From positions 121,647-185,646 of the forward strand of contig NZ_FMDF01000218.1 in NCBI RefSeq assembly GCF_900091955.1: DNA of 64,000 bases, written 5' to 3'. Position numbers and translations under genes: made by a program. The notes under the pieces are model-generated. The model ran no database searches. It was given only the letters and a program-made list of their open reading frames with translations, and had not been told where the DNA came from. Numbering within the stretch: position 1 is the first letter of the stretch; each line of letters starts with the position of its first letter. This stretch comes from Streptomyces sp. Ncost-T10-10d (lineage in GTDB: Bacteria; Actinomycetota; Actinomycetes; Streptomycetales; Streptomycetaceae). Shown in pieces: positions 23,376 through 31,617 of this stretch.

Positions 23376-24971
23376 TCACTCGCCGGACGGGCTCGTGAGA
23401 TGCCCTCGGACCTCGGGCCGGCCGGGGGCGGAGAACCGCTCCCGCAGCCGGTACTTCAATATCTTCCGCAGCGCCTCGTTGCGCGGCAGCGCCGCCACCA
23501 CCTCCAGCTGTTCCGGCAGCTTGTGCACGGAGAGCCCCTCCGCCCGCAGGTAGCCGGTGATTTCCGGCAGGGTCAGCGGGGCGGCGCCCGCCGGCTGTTC
23601 CACGACCGCGCAGACGCGTTCGCCGCGCTCCGGGTCCGGCAGCCCTATCACCGCCACGTCCCCGACGCCCGGGTGCCGGTGCAGCAGGTCCTCTATCTCC
23701 TTGGCGGAGATGTTCTCGCCCTTGCGGATGATGATGTCCTTCAGCCGCCCGGTGAGCACCAGATGCCCGCCCGCCTCGACATGGCCGACATCGCCGGTGA
23801 TCAGGAACCCGTCCGCGTCGAAGGCCGCCGCTGACGCCTCGGGGTTCAGATAGCCCTTGCAGACGGCCTCCCCGCGGAGCCGTACCTCGCCGTCCGTGCC
23901 GTACGGCAGCGGCTTGCCGTCCTCGTCGGTGATCCGTATCTCCATGCCCTCGGGCGGGCGCCCCTCCGTCTCGGCGAGGTGTTCCGTCGTGTCGTCGGGG
24001 GCGCCCATCGTGATCATGGGGACCTCGGTCATGCCGTACCCGTGGGTGAGCTGGATGCCCATCTCCCGTACCACCGCGTGGTAGATCTCCGGCGGTTTGG
24101 GCGCCCCGCCGCCCGCCAGCAGCCGCAGGGTGGGGATCAGCTTCCGGTCCGGTGCCTTGCGCTGTTCGGTCAGGAACATCGAGTAGAACGCCGTGGACCC
24201 GCCCGCGACCGTCACCCCGTGGCGCCGGTAGCCCTCCAGCGCGTCCGGCATCGCGAAGTGCTCGAAGAGGACGGCCGGGAAGCCGTACAGCAGCAGCATC
24301 ACCGCATAGTCCGGCCCGCCGACGTGGGCGAACGGGAAGGCCACCGAACCGACGTCGTCCGCCGACAGACGCAGCGCGTGGGCCAGGCAGGAGCCGCCCG
24401 CGATCAGGCTGCGGTCGGTGTGGAGGACCCCCTTCGGGTCGGAGGTGGTGCCCGAGGTCCAGTAGATCCAGCGCACCGCCGTCCCGTCGGCGGGCGGCGG
24501 CGGCAGTACGGACGGGTCGCCGTCCGGCAGCGACTCGTACGCCTCGAAGACCAGCGGCGGGTGGGCGGCCTCCGCGGCCAGTCGGTGCGCCATCGCCGTG
24601 TGGTCGAAGCCGCGCCAGGCGCCCGGCACGGCGAAGAAGCCGGCCTTCGACTCGCGCAGGGCGAACCCCGCCTCGCGGTCCCGGTAGAACGGGATGACGG
24701 GCGACTGCACGGCCCCGATCCGGGTCAGCGCGAACGACAGCAGCACCGTCTCGATCCGGGTCGGCAACTGCCAGGCGACCACGCCGCCGGGGCGCACGCC
24801 CATCCCCCACAGCCCGGCCGCGACCCGCTCGCAGCGGCTGCGCAGCTCGCCGAAGGTGAGGGTGCGGTCGTCCTGGATCAGGACGGGGCGGTCCGGGGTC
24901 AGTGCGGCCCGGCGTTCGATCAGTTCCCAGAAGGTGCCCGATGCGCCCAGGGCGTGCGCGGTCTCGTTCAC
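23376..24971 (-). CDS. Acyl-CoA synthetase (AMP-forming, FadD type)
   Basis: A 531-residue ANL-superfamily ligase that activates a carboxylic acid to its CoA thioester via an acyl-AMP. Motifs are the phosphate loop YWTSGTTSDPKGVLHT, the adenine/acyl site LTHGYGMTEVPM, the hinge region GFLITGDVGHVEAGGHLVLTGRLKDIIIRKGENIS, and the catalytic Lys in LRKILKYRLRE. It diverges from the amidohydrolase gene across a 157-bp region holding two copies of CTGACGnnnCGTCAG. The substrate is probably a cyclic or branched acid, judged only from the neighbours. Confidence 0.93.
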   Translation of the reverse strand: MNETAHALGASGTFWELIERRAALTPDRPVLIQDDRTLTFGELRSRCERVAAGLWGMGVRPGGVVAWQLPTRIETVLLSFALTRIGAVQSPVIPFYRDREAGFALRESKAGFFAVPGAWRGFDHTAMAHRLAAEAAHPPLVFEAYESLPDGDPSVLPPPPADGTAVRWIYWTSGTTSDPKGVLHTDRSLIAGGSCLAHALRLSADDVGSVAFPFAHVGGPDYAVMLLLYGFPAVLFEHFAMPDALEGYRRHGVTVAGGSTAFYSMFLTEQRKAPDRKLIPTLRLLAGGGAPKPPEIYHAVVREMGIQLTHGYGMTEVPMITMGAPDDTTEHLAETEGRPPEGMEIRITDEDGKPLPYGTDGEVRLRGEAVCKGYLNPEASAAAFDADGFLITGDVGHVEAGGHLVLTGRLKDIIIRKGENISAKEIEDLLHRHPGVGDVAVIGLPDPERGERVCAVVEQPAGAAPLTLPEITGYLRAEGLSVHKLPEQLEVVAALPRNEALRKILKYRLRERFSAPGRPEVRGHLTSPSGE

Positions 24972-24993
24972 TGCGTTCCCCGCTCCCTCGTAA

Positions 24994-25008
24994 CTGACGG
25001 GTAGTCAG
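24994..25008. promoter_or_regulatory. Operator A of the CTGACGnnnCGTCAG regulon
   Basis: CTGACGGGTAGTCAG, one mismatch from the perfect palindrome, 22 bp upstream of the acyl-CoA synthetase start. Confidence 0.75.
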
Positions 25009-25083
25009 ATCGTGTCGAGAGCGTAGAGCGCTGCGCCTTGTCGGTCCAGGGGTGCGGAGCTAGCCTGAGTGCCGAAAGCGAAT

Positions 25084-25098
25084 CTGACGAACCATCAG
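25084..25098. promoter_or_regulatory. Operator B of the CTGACGnnnCGTCAG regulon
   Basis: CTGACGAACCATCAG, one mismatch, extended by AT on both sides (AT...AT) so outer symmetry reaches 19 bp. It lies 30 bp upstream of the amidohydrolase start. Confidence 0.75.
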
Positions 25099-25128
25099 AT
25101 GCGTGCAGTGTGCGCCGAAGGGGACACC

Positions 25129-26322
25129 ATGACGGAACTGCCTCGGATCGTCAGCGTCGACGACCATGTGATCGAGCCGCCGCACCTCTTCTCGACCTGG
25201 CTGCCCGCCAAATACCGCGAGCGCGGCCCGCAGCCGCTCACCGCGGGCATCGGCGAGCTGGCGTACACAGGGGGCAAGTACGTCATCACGATGGACCCGG
25301 ACGGGCCGCCGACGGACTGGTGGATCTACGAGGACCTCAAGTTCCCGTACAAGCGGAACATCGCCGCCGTCGGCTTCGACCGCGACGACATGACGCTGGA
25401 GGGGATCACCCGCGCCGAGATGCGGCGCGGCTGCTGGGACCCGGCCGAACGCCTCAAGGACATGGACCTCAACCATGTCGAGGCGAGCCTCTGCTTCCCC
25501 ACCTTCCCGCGCTTCTGCGGCCAGACCTTCGCCGAGGCGCAGGACAAAGAAGTGGCGCTCGCCTGCGTCCGCGCCTACAACGACTGGATGGTGGAGGAGT
25601 GGTGCGGCGACAGCGGCGGCCGGCTCATCCCGCTCTGCATCATCCCGCTCTGGGACATCGACCTGGCGGTGGCGGAGATCAAGCGGAACGCGGCGCGCGG
25701 GGTGCGGGCGGTGACCTTCTCCGAGATCCCCACCTATCTCGGGCTGCCGTCGATCCACACCGGCCACTGGGACCCGTTCTTCGCGGCCTGCCAGGAGACC
25801 GGCACGGTCGTCAACATGCACATCGGGTCCAGCTCGCAGATGCCCGCCGCCTCGCCCGATGCCCCGCCCGCCGTACAGGCCAGCCTCTCCTTCAACAACG
25901 CCATGGCCTCGATGATGGACTTCCTGTTCAGCGGGGTGCTGGTGAAGTTCCCACGGCTGAAGCTTGCCTACAGCGAGGGCCAGATGGGCTGGATCCCGTA
26001 CGCCCTGGAGCGCGCCGACGACGTCTGGGAGGAGCACCGGGCCTGGGGCGGGGTGCGCGATCTGATTCCCGAGCCGCCGTCCACGTACTACTACCGGCAG
26101 ATGTTCTGCTGCTTCTTCCGCGACAAGCACGGCGTCGCCTCGCTCGATGTGGTCGGACGGGACAACGCCACCTTCGAGACCGACTACCCGCACGTCGACT
26201 CGACCTTCCCGCACACCAAGGAGGTCGCCCTCGACCACGTCAAGGGACTGGACGACGAGACCGTCTACAAACTGATGCGCGGAAACGCGATCCGGATGCT
26301 CGATCTGGACCTGGACAAGTAG
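25129..26322 (+). CDS. Amidohydrolase-2 family protein
   Basis: A 397-residue metal-dependent hydrolase of the amidohydrolase_2 (ACMSD-like) group, probably cytosolic. The N-terminal metal motif is VDDHVIEPPHLF (Asp-x-His variant), the central His lies in NMHIGSSSQM, and the C-terminal Asp region is FETDYPHVDSTFPHT followed by KLMRGNAIRMLDLD. Such enzymes act in decarboxylation or ring hydrolysis within aromatic, terpenoid or steroid catabolism. GAAGGGG lies six bases before ATG 25129. It heads an operon with two acyl-CoA dehydrogenases. Confidence 0.9.
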   Translation: MTELPRIVSVDDHVIEPPHLFSTWLPAKYRERGPQPLTAGIGELAYTGGKYVITMDPDGPPTDWWIYEDLKFPYKRNIAAVGFDRDDMTLEGITRAEMRRGCWDPAERLKDMDLNHVEASLCFPTFPRFCGQTFAEAQDKEVALACVRAYNDWMVEEWCGDSGGRLIPLCIIPLWDIDLAVAEIKRNAARGVRAVTFSEIPTYLGLPSIHTGHWDPFFAACQETGTVVNMHIGSSSQMPAASPDAPPAVQASLSFNNAMASMMDFLFSGVLVKFPRLKLAYSEGQMGWIPYALERADDVWEEHRAWGGVRDLIPEPPSTYYYRQMFCCFFRDKHGVASLDVVGRDNATFETDYPHVDSTFPHTKEVALDHVKGLDDETVYKLMRGNAIRMLDLDLDK

Positions 26323-26329
26323 GCGCGCG

Positions 26330-27484
26330 GTGGATCTCGCGTACACGGAGGCCGAGGAGGAGTTCCGGGCACGGCTGCGCGAGTGGCTGGCCGCCGTGCT
26401 GCCGTCACTGCCCGTGAAGCCCGGCCCCGACGACTGGCCCGGGCGCCGCGCATACGACACCGCCTGGCAGCGGATGCTGTACGACGCGGGCTACGCGGGC
26501 CTGCACTGGCCCGTCGACGCGGGCGGACAGGGCGCCACCCCGACCCAGCATCTGATCTTCCTGGAGGAGACCGAGAAGGCCGGCGCCCCGTACGTCGGCG
26601 CGAACTTCGTCGGGCTGCTGCACGCCGGGCCCACGATCTCGGCCGAGGGCACGGCCGAACAGCGGGCGCGCTGGCTGCCGCCGGTGCTGCGCGGCGACGA
26701 GATCTGGTGCCAGGGGTTCAGCGAGCCCGACGCCGGCTCGGACCTCGCCGCGCTGCGGACCCGTGCCGTGCGCGACGGCGACCACTACGTGGTGAGCGGG
26801 CAGAAGATCTGGACCTCGCACGCGGAGGTCGCCGACTGGTGCGAGCTGCTCGTGCGTACGGACCCGACGGCGCCCAGGCACCGCGGGATCAGCTGGCTCG
26901 CGATGAGGATGGACGCCCCCGGTGTCACCGTCCGCCCGCTGCGCACGCTCGCCGGGTCCACCGAATTCGCCGAGATGTTTCTCGACGAGGTGCGGGTGCC
27001 GGTCTCCCACCGCATCGGCGATGAGAACGACGGCTGGCGGGTCACCATGGTCACCCTCTCCTTCGAACGCGGTACGGCATTCGTGGGCGAGGTCGTCGCC
27101 TGCCGCCGCACCCTGGCCGCCCTGGCAGCCGAGGCGCAGAAGAACGGCCGCTGGGACGACCCGGTCCTGCGCCGCAGGCTGGGCAGGCTGAACGCCGAAT
27201 TCCGGGCGCTGTGGCGGCTCACCCAGTGGAACGTCAGCGAAGCGCAGAGCAGCGGCGGCGTCCCGGGCACCGGCGGCTCGGTCTTCAAGCTGCGCTACTC
27301 GCACGCCCGCCAGGAGCTGTACGAGGCGGCCGCCGAGGTGCTCGGCGCGGACGCGGCCGATCTGGACCGGGAGTGGGCCGTGGACCGGCTCTCCTCGCTC
27401 TCGTACACCATCGCCGCGGGCACCTCGCAGATCCAGCGGAACATTGTCGCCGAGCGGATCCTCGGCCTGCCGAAGGGGCGGTGA
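26330..27484 (+). CDS. Acyl-CoA dehydrogenase, larger subunit type
   Basis: A 384-residue FAD-dependent acyl-CoA dehydrogenase. Recognisable are the N-terminal helical domain (GYAGLHWPVDAGGQGATPTQHLIFLEE), the FAD/substrate loop QGFSEPDAGSDLAALRTRA, the WTSHAEVADWCELLVRT strand, and the C-terminal SYTIAAGTSQIQRNIVAERILGLP. It starts with GTG seven bases after the amidohydrolase stop. The directly following gene encodes a smaller dehydrogenase, as in the alpha2-beta2 dehydrogenases of steroid side-chain degradation. Confidence 0.92.
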   Translation: MDLAYTEAEEEFRARLREWLAAVLPSLPVKPGPDDWPGRRAYDTAWQRMLYDAGYAGLHWPVDAGGQGATPTQHLIFLEETEKAGAPYVGANFVGLLHAGPTISAEGTAEQRARWLPPVLRGDEIWCQGFSEPDAGSDLAALRTRAVRDGDHYVVSGQKIWTSHAEVADWCELLVRTDPTAPRHRGISWLAMRMDAPGVTVRPLRTLAGSTEFAEMFLDEVRVPVSHRIGDENDGWRVTMVTLSFERGTAFVGEVVACRRTLAALAAEAQKNGRWDDPVLRRRLGRLNAEFRALWRLTQWNVSEAQSSGGVPGTGGSVFKLRYSHARQELYEAAAEVLGADAADLDREWAVDRLSSLSYTIAAGTSQIQRNIVAERILGLPKGR

Positions 27485-27491
27485 GCGGACT

Positions 27492-28472
27492 GTGGACTTC
27501 CAGCTCTCGGACGACCAGCGGGCCCTGCGGGCGGGGGTGCGGGAACTCCTCGCCGGGCGCTTCGGCAGGGACCGGATGCGGGCGGCTCTCGATGACGGCA
27601 CGGGCATCGACCGGGCCCTGTGGCGGGAGCTCGGCGAGGCCGGGTTCTTCGCGCTGCGGCTGCCGGAGACGGAGGGCGGTGTCGGGCTCGGGCTGCCCGA
27701 ATCGGTCCTTCTCTTCGAGGAGGCGGGGCGGTCGCTGTTGCCCGGACCGCTGATCGCCACCCACCTCGCCGCCGGTGCGGTGAAGGGGGCGGCGGAGGGC
27801 GAGACGGTGGTCGCGGTGCTGGACGCGGGGCAGCCGGTGGGGCACCTGGGGGATGCGGACGGTCTGCTCGTACTCGGGCCGGGGGAGGCGCGGACCCCGG
27901 GGCCGGGTCCGGAGCCGGGGGAGGCGCGGGTCGTGACCGGCGGGGCACTGCGGGATGTCGTACGGGAGGCCGTGCCGGTACGGTCGCTCGACCCGTTCAC
28001 GTCCCTGTGGCGGGTCACGGGTCCCGTCGGGCCCGGCGAGCTCCTGGCCGGCGGGGCGCGGCTGCGCGACGAGGGAGCCCTGCTCGCCGCCGCCGAACAG
28101 CTCGGCAGCGCCGCCCGTACGACCGAGATGGCCGTCCAACACGCCGGTGAACGTGAACAGTTCGGTTCGCCGATCGGGTCCTTCCAGGCGGTCAAACACC
28201 TGTGCGCCGGGATGCTGGTCCGCGCCGAGCTGGCCCGCAGCGCCGTCTACGCGGCGGCCGTGACCGCGGACCGGGCCGAGATCGCGGGCGCCAAACTGCT
28301 CGCCGACGATGCGGCGGTCCGCAATGCGCGCGACTGCCTTCAGGTGCACGGCGGAATGGGCTTCACCTGGGAGGCAGACGTTCATCTGCACCTCAAGCGG
28401 GCGTGGCTGCGGTCCGGGCAGTGGCTGACGGCGGCGGCGGCCGAGGAGGCGCTTGCAGCCGACCTGTGCTGA
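27492..28472 (+). CDS. Acyl-CoA dehydrogenase, smaller subunit type
   Basis: A 326-residue acyl-CoA dehydrogenase shorter than the usual 380-400. The N-terminal domain (MDFQLSDDQRALRAGVRELLAG) and C-terminal domain (GEREQFGSPIGSFQAVKHLCAGM, CLQVHGGMGFTWEADVHLHLKRA) are clear, but the middle beta domain is short and lacks the canonical FAD-binding TEPxAGSD loop. This matches the non-catalytic-side partner of heteromeric dehydrogenases. GTG 27492 follows the previous stop by 7 bp, so the two are co-expressed. Confidence 0.9.
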   Translation: MDFQLSDDQRALRAGVRELLAGRFGRDRMRAALDDGTGIDRALWRELGEAGFFALRLPETEGGVGLGLPESVLLFEEAGRSLLPGPLIATHLAAGAVKGAAEGETVVAVLDAGQPVGHLGDADGLLVLGPGEARTPGPGPEPGEARVVTGGALRDVVREAVPVRSLDPFTSLWRVTGPVGPGELLAGGARLRDEGALLAAAEQLGSAARTTEMAVQHAGEREQFGSPIGSFQAVKHLCAGMLVRAELARSAVYAAAVTADRAEIAGAKLLADDAAVRNARDCLQVHGGMGFTWEADVHLHLKRAWLRSGQWLTAAAAEEALAADLC

Positions 28473-28990
28473 TTGCGCATGGGTTCCGTGGAGGCTTCGG
28501 GCGCGGTGACGGCGGGTGCATGCGGGACACATGCTGGTGACAGGCAGGCCGCTGAGCCTCACGCTGCGGAGTTACGCAGTGGAGTCGGTGGGTTCCGATG
28601 CCGGCTTGTGTCCTTTGCGTGATTCGTCACGGGGTGGAGTCGGCGCCGGGCTCAGGTACGCTCCGTTGGATGCGAGAGGTTCTGGAATCGGATGATCCGG
28701 ATGTTGCCCGTGCGGCGACTCCGGTCCGGAAGAGGTGCCCTGCTCGCATTCCACGCAGAAGCGCCGGGCCTGCCCGGGAGACGACTCCCGCAGCCTCGAT
28801 GTGCCTCTGTTCGACTCCCCGCAGCGCGCGTCGCACAGTATGCACCACGCGTACTCCTTCGCGCTGGAATATGCCCGAAGCGCTTGTTGCGGTGACTGTA
28901 CGTCAACCATGCTGTCTCGTAAGGGAATCACGTTCCGTGACCCTGAGGAGGCGCGAGGCGATGTGTCCGCCGGTTCGGATGGTGTGAGCG
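28473..28990. other. Intergenic region, lower GC than neighbours
   Basis: About 520 bp separating the dehydrogenase operon from an anti-sigma-type ATPase gene. Codon bias is weak in every frame. One minus-strand frame with paired Cys is listed separately at low confidence. Confidence 0.4.
28572..28934 (-). CDS. Possible small zinc-ribbon-like protein
   Basis: An open frame of about 119 residues from GTG 28934, or 112 from ATG 28910. It contains WCILCDARC and FCVECEQG, two CxxC pairs about 30 residues apart that could hold zinc, followed by a Pro/Ser-rich tail. Third-position GC is lower than in neighbouring genes and the ribosome-binding site is weak, so it may be chance or a transferred gene. 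Confidence 0.3.
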   Translation of the reverse strand, partial: NVIPLRDSMVDVQSPQQALRAYSSAKEYAWCILCDARCGESNRGTSRLRESSPGQARRFCVECEQGTSSGPESPHGQHPDHPIPEPLASNGAYLSPAPTPPRDESRKGHKPASEPTDSTA

Positions 28991-29527
28991 GTGCAGGTGC
29001 TTCAGGTTCAGCTGGAGGTCGGGCCGGATCCCGCGGAGGTCGGGAGGGCCCGTAGATGGGCGCGATCGAGACTGGTCGGGTCCGGGATAAGAGACGACGA
29101 GCCGCTGGCCGAGACGCTCATCCTGCTGATCTCGGAGCTGGTCACCAACGCGGTCGTCCACACCGGCTGTCCGGCCGTGCTGCGCATGCTGTTCGGCGCG
29201 GCGGAAACGGCGGGGACGGCCGGGACCGTACGGGTCGAGGTGGCCGACACCAGCTGTCGTCCGCCGCAGCAGCGCCACGCGGCGGGCGAGGACACCGGCG
29301 GCCGGGGCCTTGAGCTCGTCGACGGCCTCGCGGACCGCTGGGGCTGGCAGCCGGAAGGTGCCGGGAAGCGCATCTGGTGCGAGGTCGACCGGGGCGCCCC
29401 GGTGATCCAGGTGGTGCCGGTGCACCCGGGCACGCAGAGCGTACAAGGTGTTCATGGCGCACCGGGCGCGGCGGATGCGGACCGTGAGGCGTACGAACCT
29501 TCGCGGGTCATCACGCATCGCGCATAA
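28991..29527 (+). CDS. RsbW-like ATP-binding protein (HATPase_c)
   Basis: A 178-residue stand-alone GHKL ATPase of the anti-sigma/serine kinase type abundant in Streptomyces. The N-box is LLISELVTNAVVHTG, the G1 region VRVEVADTSCRPP, and the G2 region GGRGLELVDGLADRWGWQP. The C-terminal ~45 residues form an unconserved tail. Such proteins bind or phosphorylate STAS proteins or sigma factors; no partner gene is adjacent. Confidence 0.87.
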   Translation: MQVLQVQLEVGPDPAEVGRARRWARSRLVGSGIRDDEPLAETLILLISELVTNAVVHTGCPAVLRMLFGAAETAGTAGTVRVEVADTSCRPPQQRHAAGEDTGGRGLELVDGLADRWGWQPEGAGKRIWCEVDRGAPVIQVVPVHPGTQSVQGVHGAPGAADADREAYEPSRVITHRA

Positions 29528-29577
29528 AGGCTGAAGCGGTCGGTCCACGTTGCGGTACGGCGTCGGCCCGAGCCCCT

Positions 29578-30504
29578 TCAGAGGACGGCGACCGGGGCTA
29601 CCGGGGTGCCGGTCGCGCCGACGAACGGTTCCGCCATCGCGGAGAGCAGGAAGCTGTACCGCTTCTCTTCCGCACAGGCTGTGGACAACTTTTCCAGGTT
29701 CCAGTTCTGGCCCTGCAGCATGCCCATCTCGACCAGGTCCAGCGCATGCACCCCCAGCCACAGATCCTCGATCTCGGGCGGGAAGATCTCGAAGGTCAGG
29801 GTGTCATTGGCGACTGCTGCGACATCGCGCGCACGGAACCACTCGGGCGTCCTGATCGAGAGACCGGGCGACGGATAGGCGTACGCATGCTTGTCGCCCG
29901 CCAGATAGGCCTGCACCTGCCCCGTCCGTACGAGCACGATGTCACCGGCCCTGACCCTGACCCCCGCCAGTTCCTCGGCCGCGTCCAGGTCCTCGGGGGT
30001 GACGGCATGGCCGCCGGGCAGCCTGTCCGTGCCGTGTGCGCGTGCCACATCGAGCAGCACCCCGCGCGAGACGATGTGCGGTGCCTTGTCGATCCCGCTG
30101 AACTGCGCGCCGCCGTGCGCGGTGATCGTGGCGGCCGGGCGGCCGTTGTAGATCTTTCCCGAGTGCGAGGCGTGGGTGAGAGCGTCCCAGTGGGTGGCCG
30201 TCTGCAGGCTCAGGACGGCCGTGTCGTCGCTCGTGGCGACGGTGCCGGGGCCGAAGAGCTCCTGATTGATCTGGATCATGGTGTGCAGCGGATTGATCCG
30301 CCCGGGGATCAGCCCGCTCTGGACGCCGTCCTGCTGGAGGGGGAGCGCGAGCGGGATGCGCAGCCCGGTGCGGACGGCGGCGACCGCCTCGCGTACGACC
30401 GCGTCGGTGATCAGGTTGAGCGTGCCGATCTCGTCGTCGGCACCCCAGCGGCCCCAGTTGTTGACCCGCCCCGCAATGTCGTGGAACTCGGCCGGCAGTG
30501 ACAC
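29578..30504 (-). CDS. Cyclase family protein (kynurenine-formamidase-like)
   Basis: A 308-residue protein of the bacterial cyclase/kynurenine formamidase-like family (PF04199). The metal-binding region is TATHWDALTHASHSGKIYNG, and the C-terminal part has RTGQVQAYLAGDKHAYAYPSPGLS and LGVHALDLVEMGML. These are metal-dependent hydrolases of amide or lactone bonds. It diverges from the SDR gene across an 83-bp region containing operator C, so it is probably in the same regulon. Confidence 0.9.
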   Translation of the reverse strand: MSLPAEFHDIAGRVNNWGRWGADDEIGTLNLITDAVVREAVAAVRTGLRIPLALPLQQDGVQSGLIPGRINPLHTMIQINQELFGPGTVATSDDTAVLSLQTATHWDALTHASHSGKIYNGRPAATITAHGGAQFSGIDKAPHIVSRGVLLDVARAHGTDRLPGGHAVTPEDLDAAEELAGVRVRAGDIVLVRTGQVQAYLAGDKHAYAYPSPGLSIRTPEWFRARDVAAVANDTLTFEIFPPEIEDLWLGVHALDLVEMGMLQGQNWNLEKLSTACAEEKRYSFLLSAMAEPFVGATGTPVAPVAVL

Positions 30505-30550
30505 GGGGCCTCCCGGGGCTTGTGCTCGTGGACCTGATGACCCATAAAAT

Positions 30551-30565
30551 CTAACGGTCCGTCAG
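30551..30565. promoter_or_regulatory. Operator C of the CTGACGnnnCGTCAG regulon
   Basis: CTAACGGTCCGTCAG, one mismatch, 22 bp before the SDR start and 46 bp before the divergent cyclase start. It would control both genes. Confidence 0.75.
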
Positions 30566-30587
30566 AAACCGTGGGAAGGGTCCGGGC

Positions 30588-31502
30588 ATGGGGAACTTCT
30601 TGGCAGGCAAAGTGGTCGCCGTGACGGGTGCCGGGCGCGGCATCGGGAGGGCGGTCGCGCTCGCGGCGGCGGCCGAGGGGGCGAGGGTCGTCGTCAACGA
30701 CTACGGCGTCTCCATCGAGGGCGGCGAGCCGAGCAGCGAGATAGCGGAGTCCGTCGTCAAGGAGATCGAGACGGCGGGCGGCGAGGCGGTGGCCGTCGCC
30801 GACGACATCTCCACGATGGCGGGCGGGCAGCGGATCGTGGACACGGCGCTCGCGCAGTACGGGCGGATCGACGGGGTCGTGTGCGTGGCCGGGATCCTGC
30901 GGGAACGGATGCTGTTCAACATGTCCGAGGAGGAGTGGGACCCGGTGGTCGCCACCCACCTCAAGGGCACCTTCACCGTCTTCCGGGCCGCGTCGGCGGT
31001 GATGCGGAAGCAGGAGGACGGCGGCACGCTGATCGGCTTCACCAGCGGCAACCATCAGGGCAGCGTCGCCCAGGCCAACTACAGCGCCGCCAAGGGCGGG
31101 ATCATCTCGCTGGTACGGAGCGCGGCGCTCGGCCTGCACAAGTACGGCGTCACGGCGAACGCCGTCGCCCCGGTCGCCCGCACCCGGATGTCCGCCAATG
31201 TGCCCATGGAACTCAAGGAGATCGGCGAGCCGGAGGATGTGGCGGCGCTCGTCGTCTACCTGCTCAGCGAACGGGCCCGCAAGGAGAAGATCACCGGCCA
31301 GGTGTACACGATCGCAGGGCCGAAGATCGCGGTCTGGGCCCAGCCGAGGGAGCTGCGGGCGGGGTACGCGGAGGGGGCCTGGACCCCGGAACGGATCGCG
31401 GACTTCCTGCCGGGGACGGTGGGCACGGACCCGATGCCGATGCTGGCGCAGCTGGAGGAGATGGCGGCCGCGGCGGCGGCGAGGGCGCGGCCGAACGCGT
31501 GA
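30588..31502 (+). CDS. Short-chain dehydrogenase/reductase
   Basis: A 304-residue NAD(P)-dependent SDR. The cofactor site is VTGAGRGIGRAV, followed by VNDYG, the Ser of FTSGNHQG and the catalytic pair NYSAAKGG (Tyr-x3-Lys). The C-terminal extension of about 60 residues (IAVWAQPRELRAGYAEGAWTPERIADFLP) is characteristic of the 3-hydroxyacyl-CoA/17beta-HSD4-like SDRs in fatty-acid and steroid breakdown. ATG 30588 has GGAAGGG upstream. Confidence 0.93.
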   Translation: MGNFLAGKVVAVTGAGRGIGRAVALAAAAEGARVVVNDYGVSIEGGEPSSEIAESVVKEIETAGGEAVAVADDISTMAGGQRIVDTALAQYGRIDGVVCVAGILRERMLFNMSEEEWDPVVATHLKGTFTVFRAASAVMRKQEDGGTLIGFTSGNHQGSVAQANYSAAKGGIISLVRSAALGLHKYGVTANAVAPVARTRMSANVPMELKEIGEPEDVAALVVYLLSERARKEKITGQVYTIAGPKIAVWAQPRELRAGYAEGAWTPERIADFLPGTVGTDPMPMLAQLEEMAAAAAARARPNA

Positions 31503-31505
31503 GGC

Positions 31506-31617
31506 GCAGCGCCTGTTCCTGTTCACCCGGTCCGACACCATCTACGGCGGCTCGGACGGGATCCAGCGGAACATCATCGCCGAGCGGGTGCTCGGCCTAC
31601 CGAGGGAGCCGAGATGA
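31506..31617 (+). pseudogene. C-terminal relic of an acyl-CoA dehydrogenase
   Basis: The frame between the SDR stop and the ADH start reads RSDTIYGGSDGIQRNIIA then ERVLGLPREPR and stops at 31617. This is the diagnostic last helix of an acyl-CoA dehydrogenase, with no upstream body. The stop overlaps the ADH ATG (ATGA), so the missing gene was once coupled to adh. The body was removed by a deletion that joined the SDR 3' end to the last ~35 codons. Confidence 0.85.
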
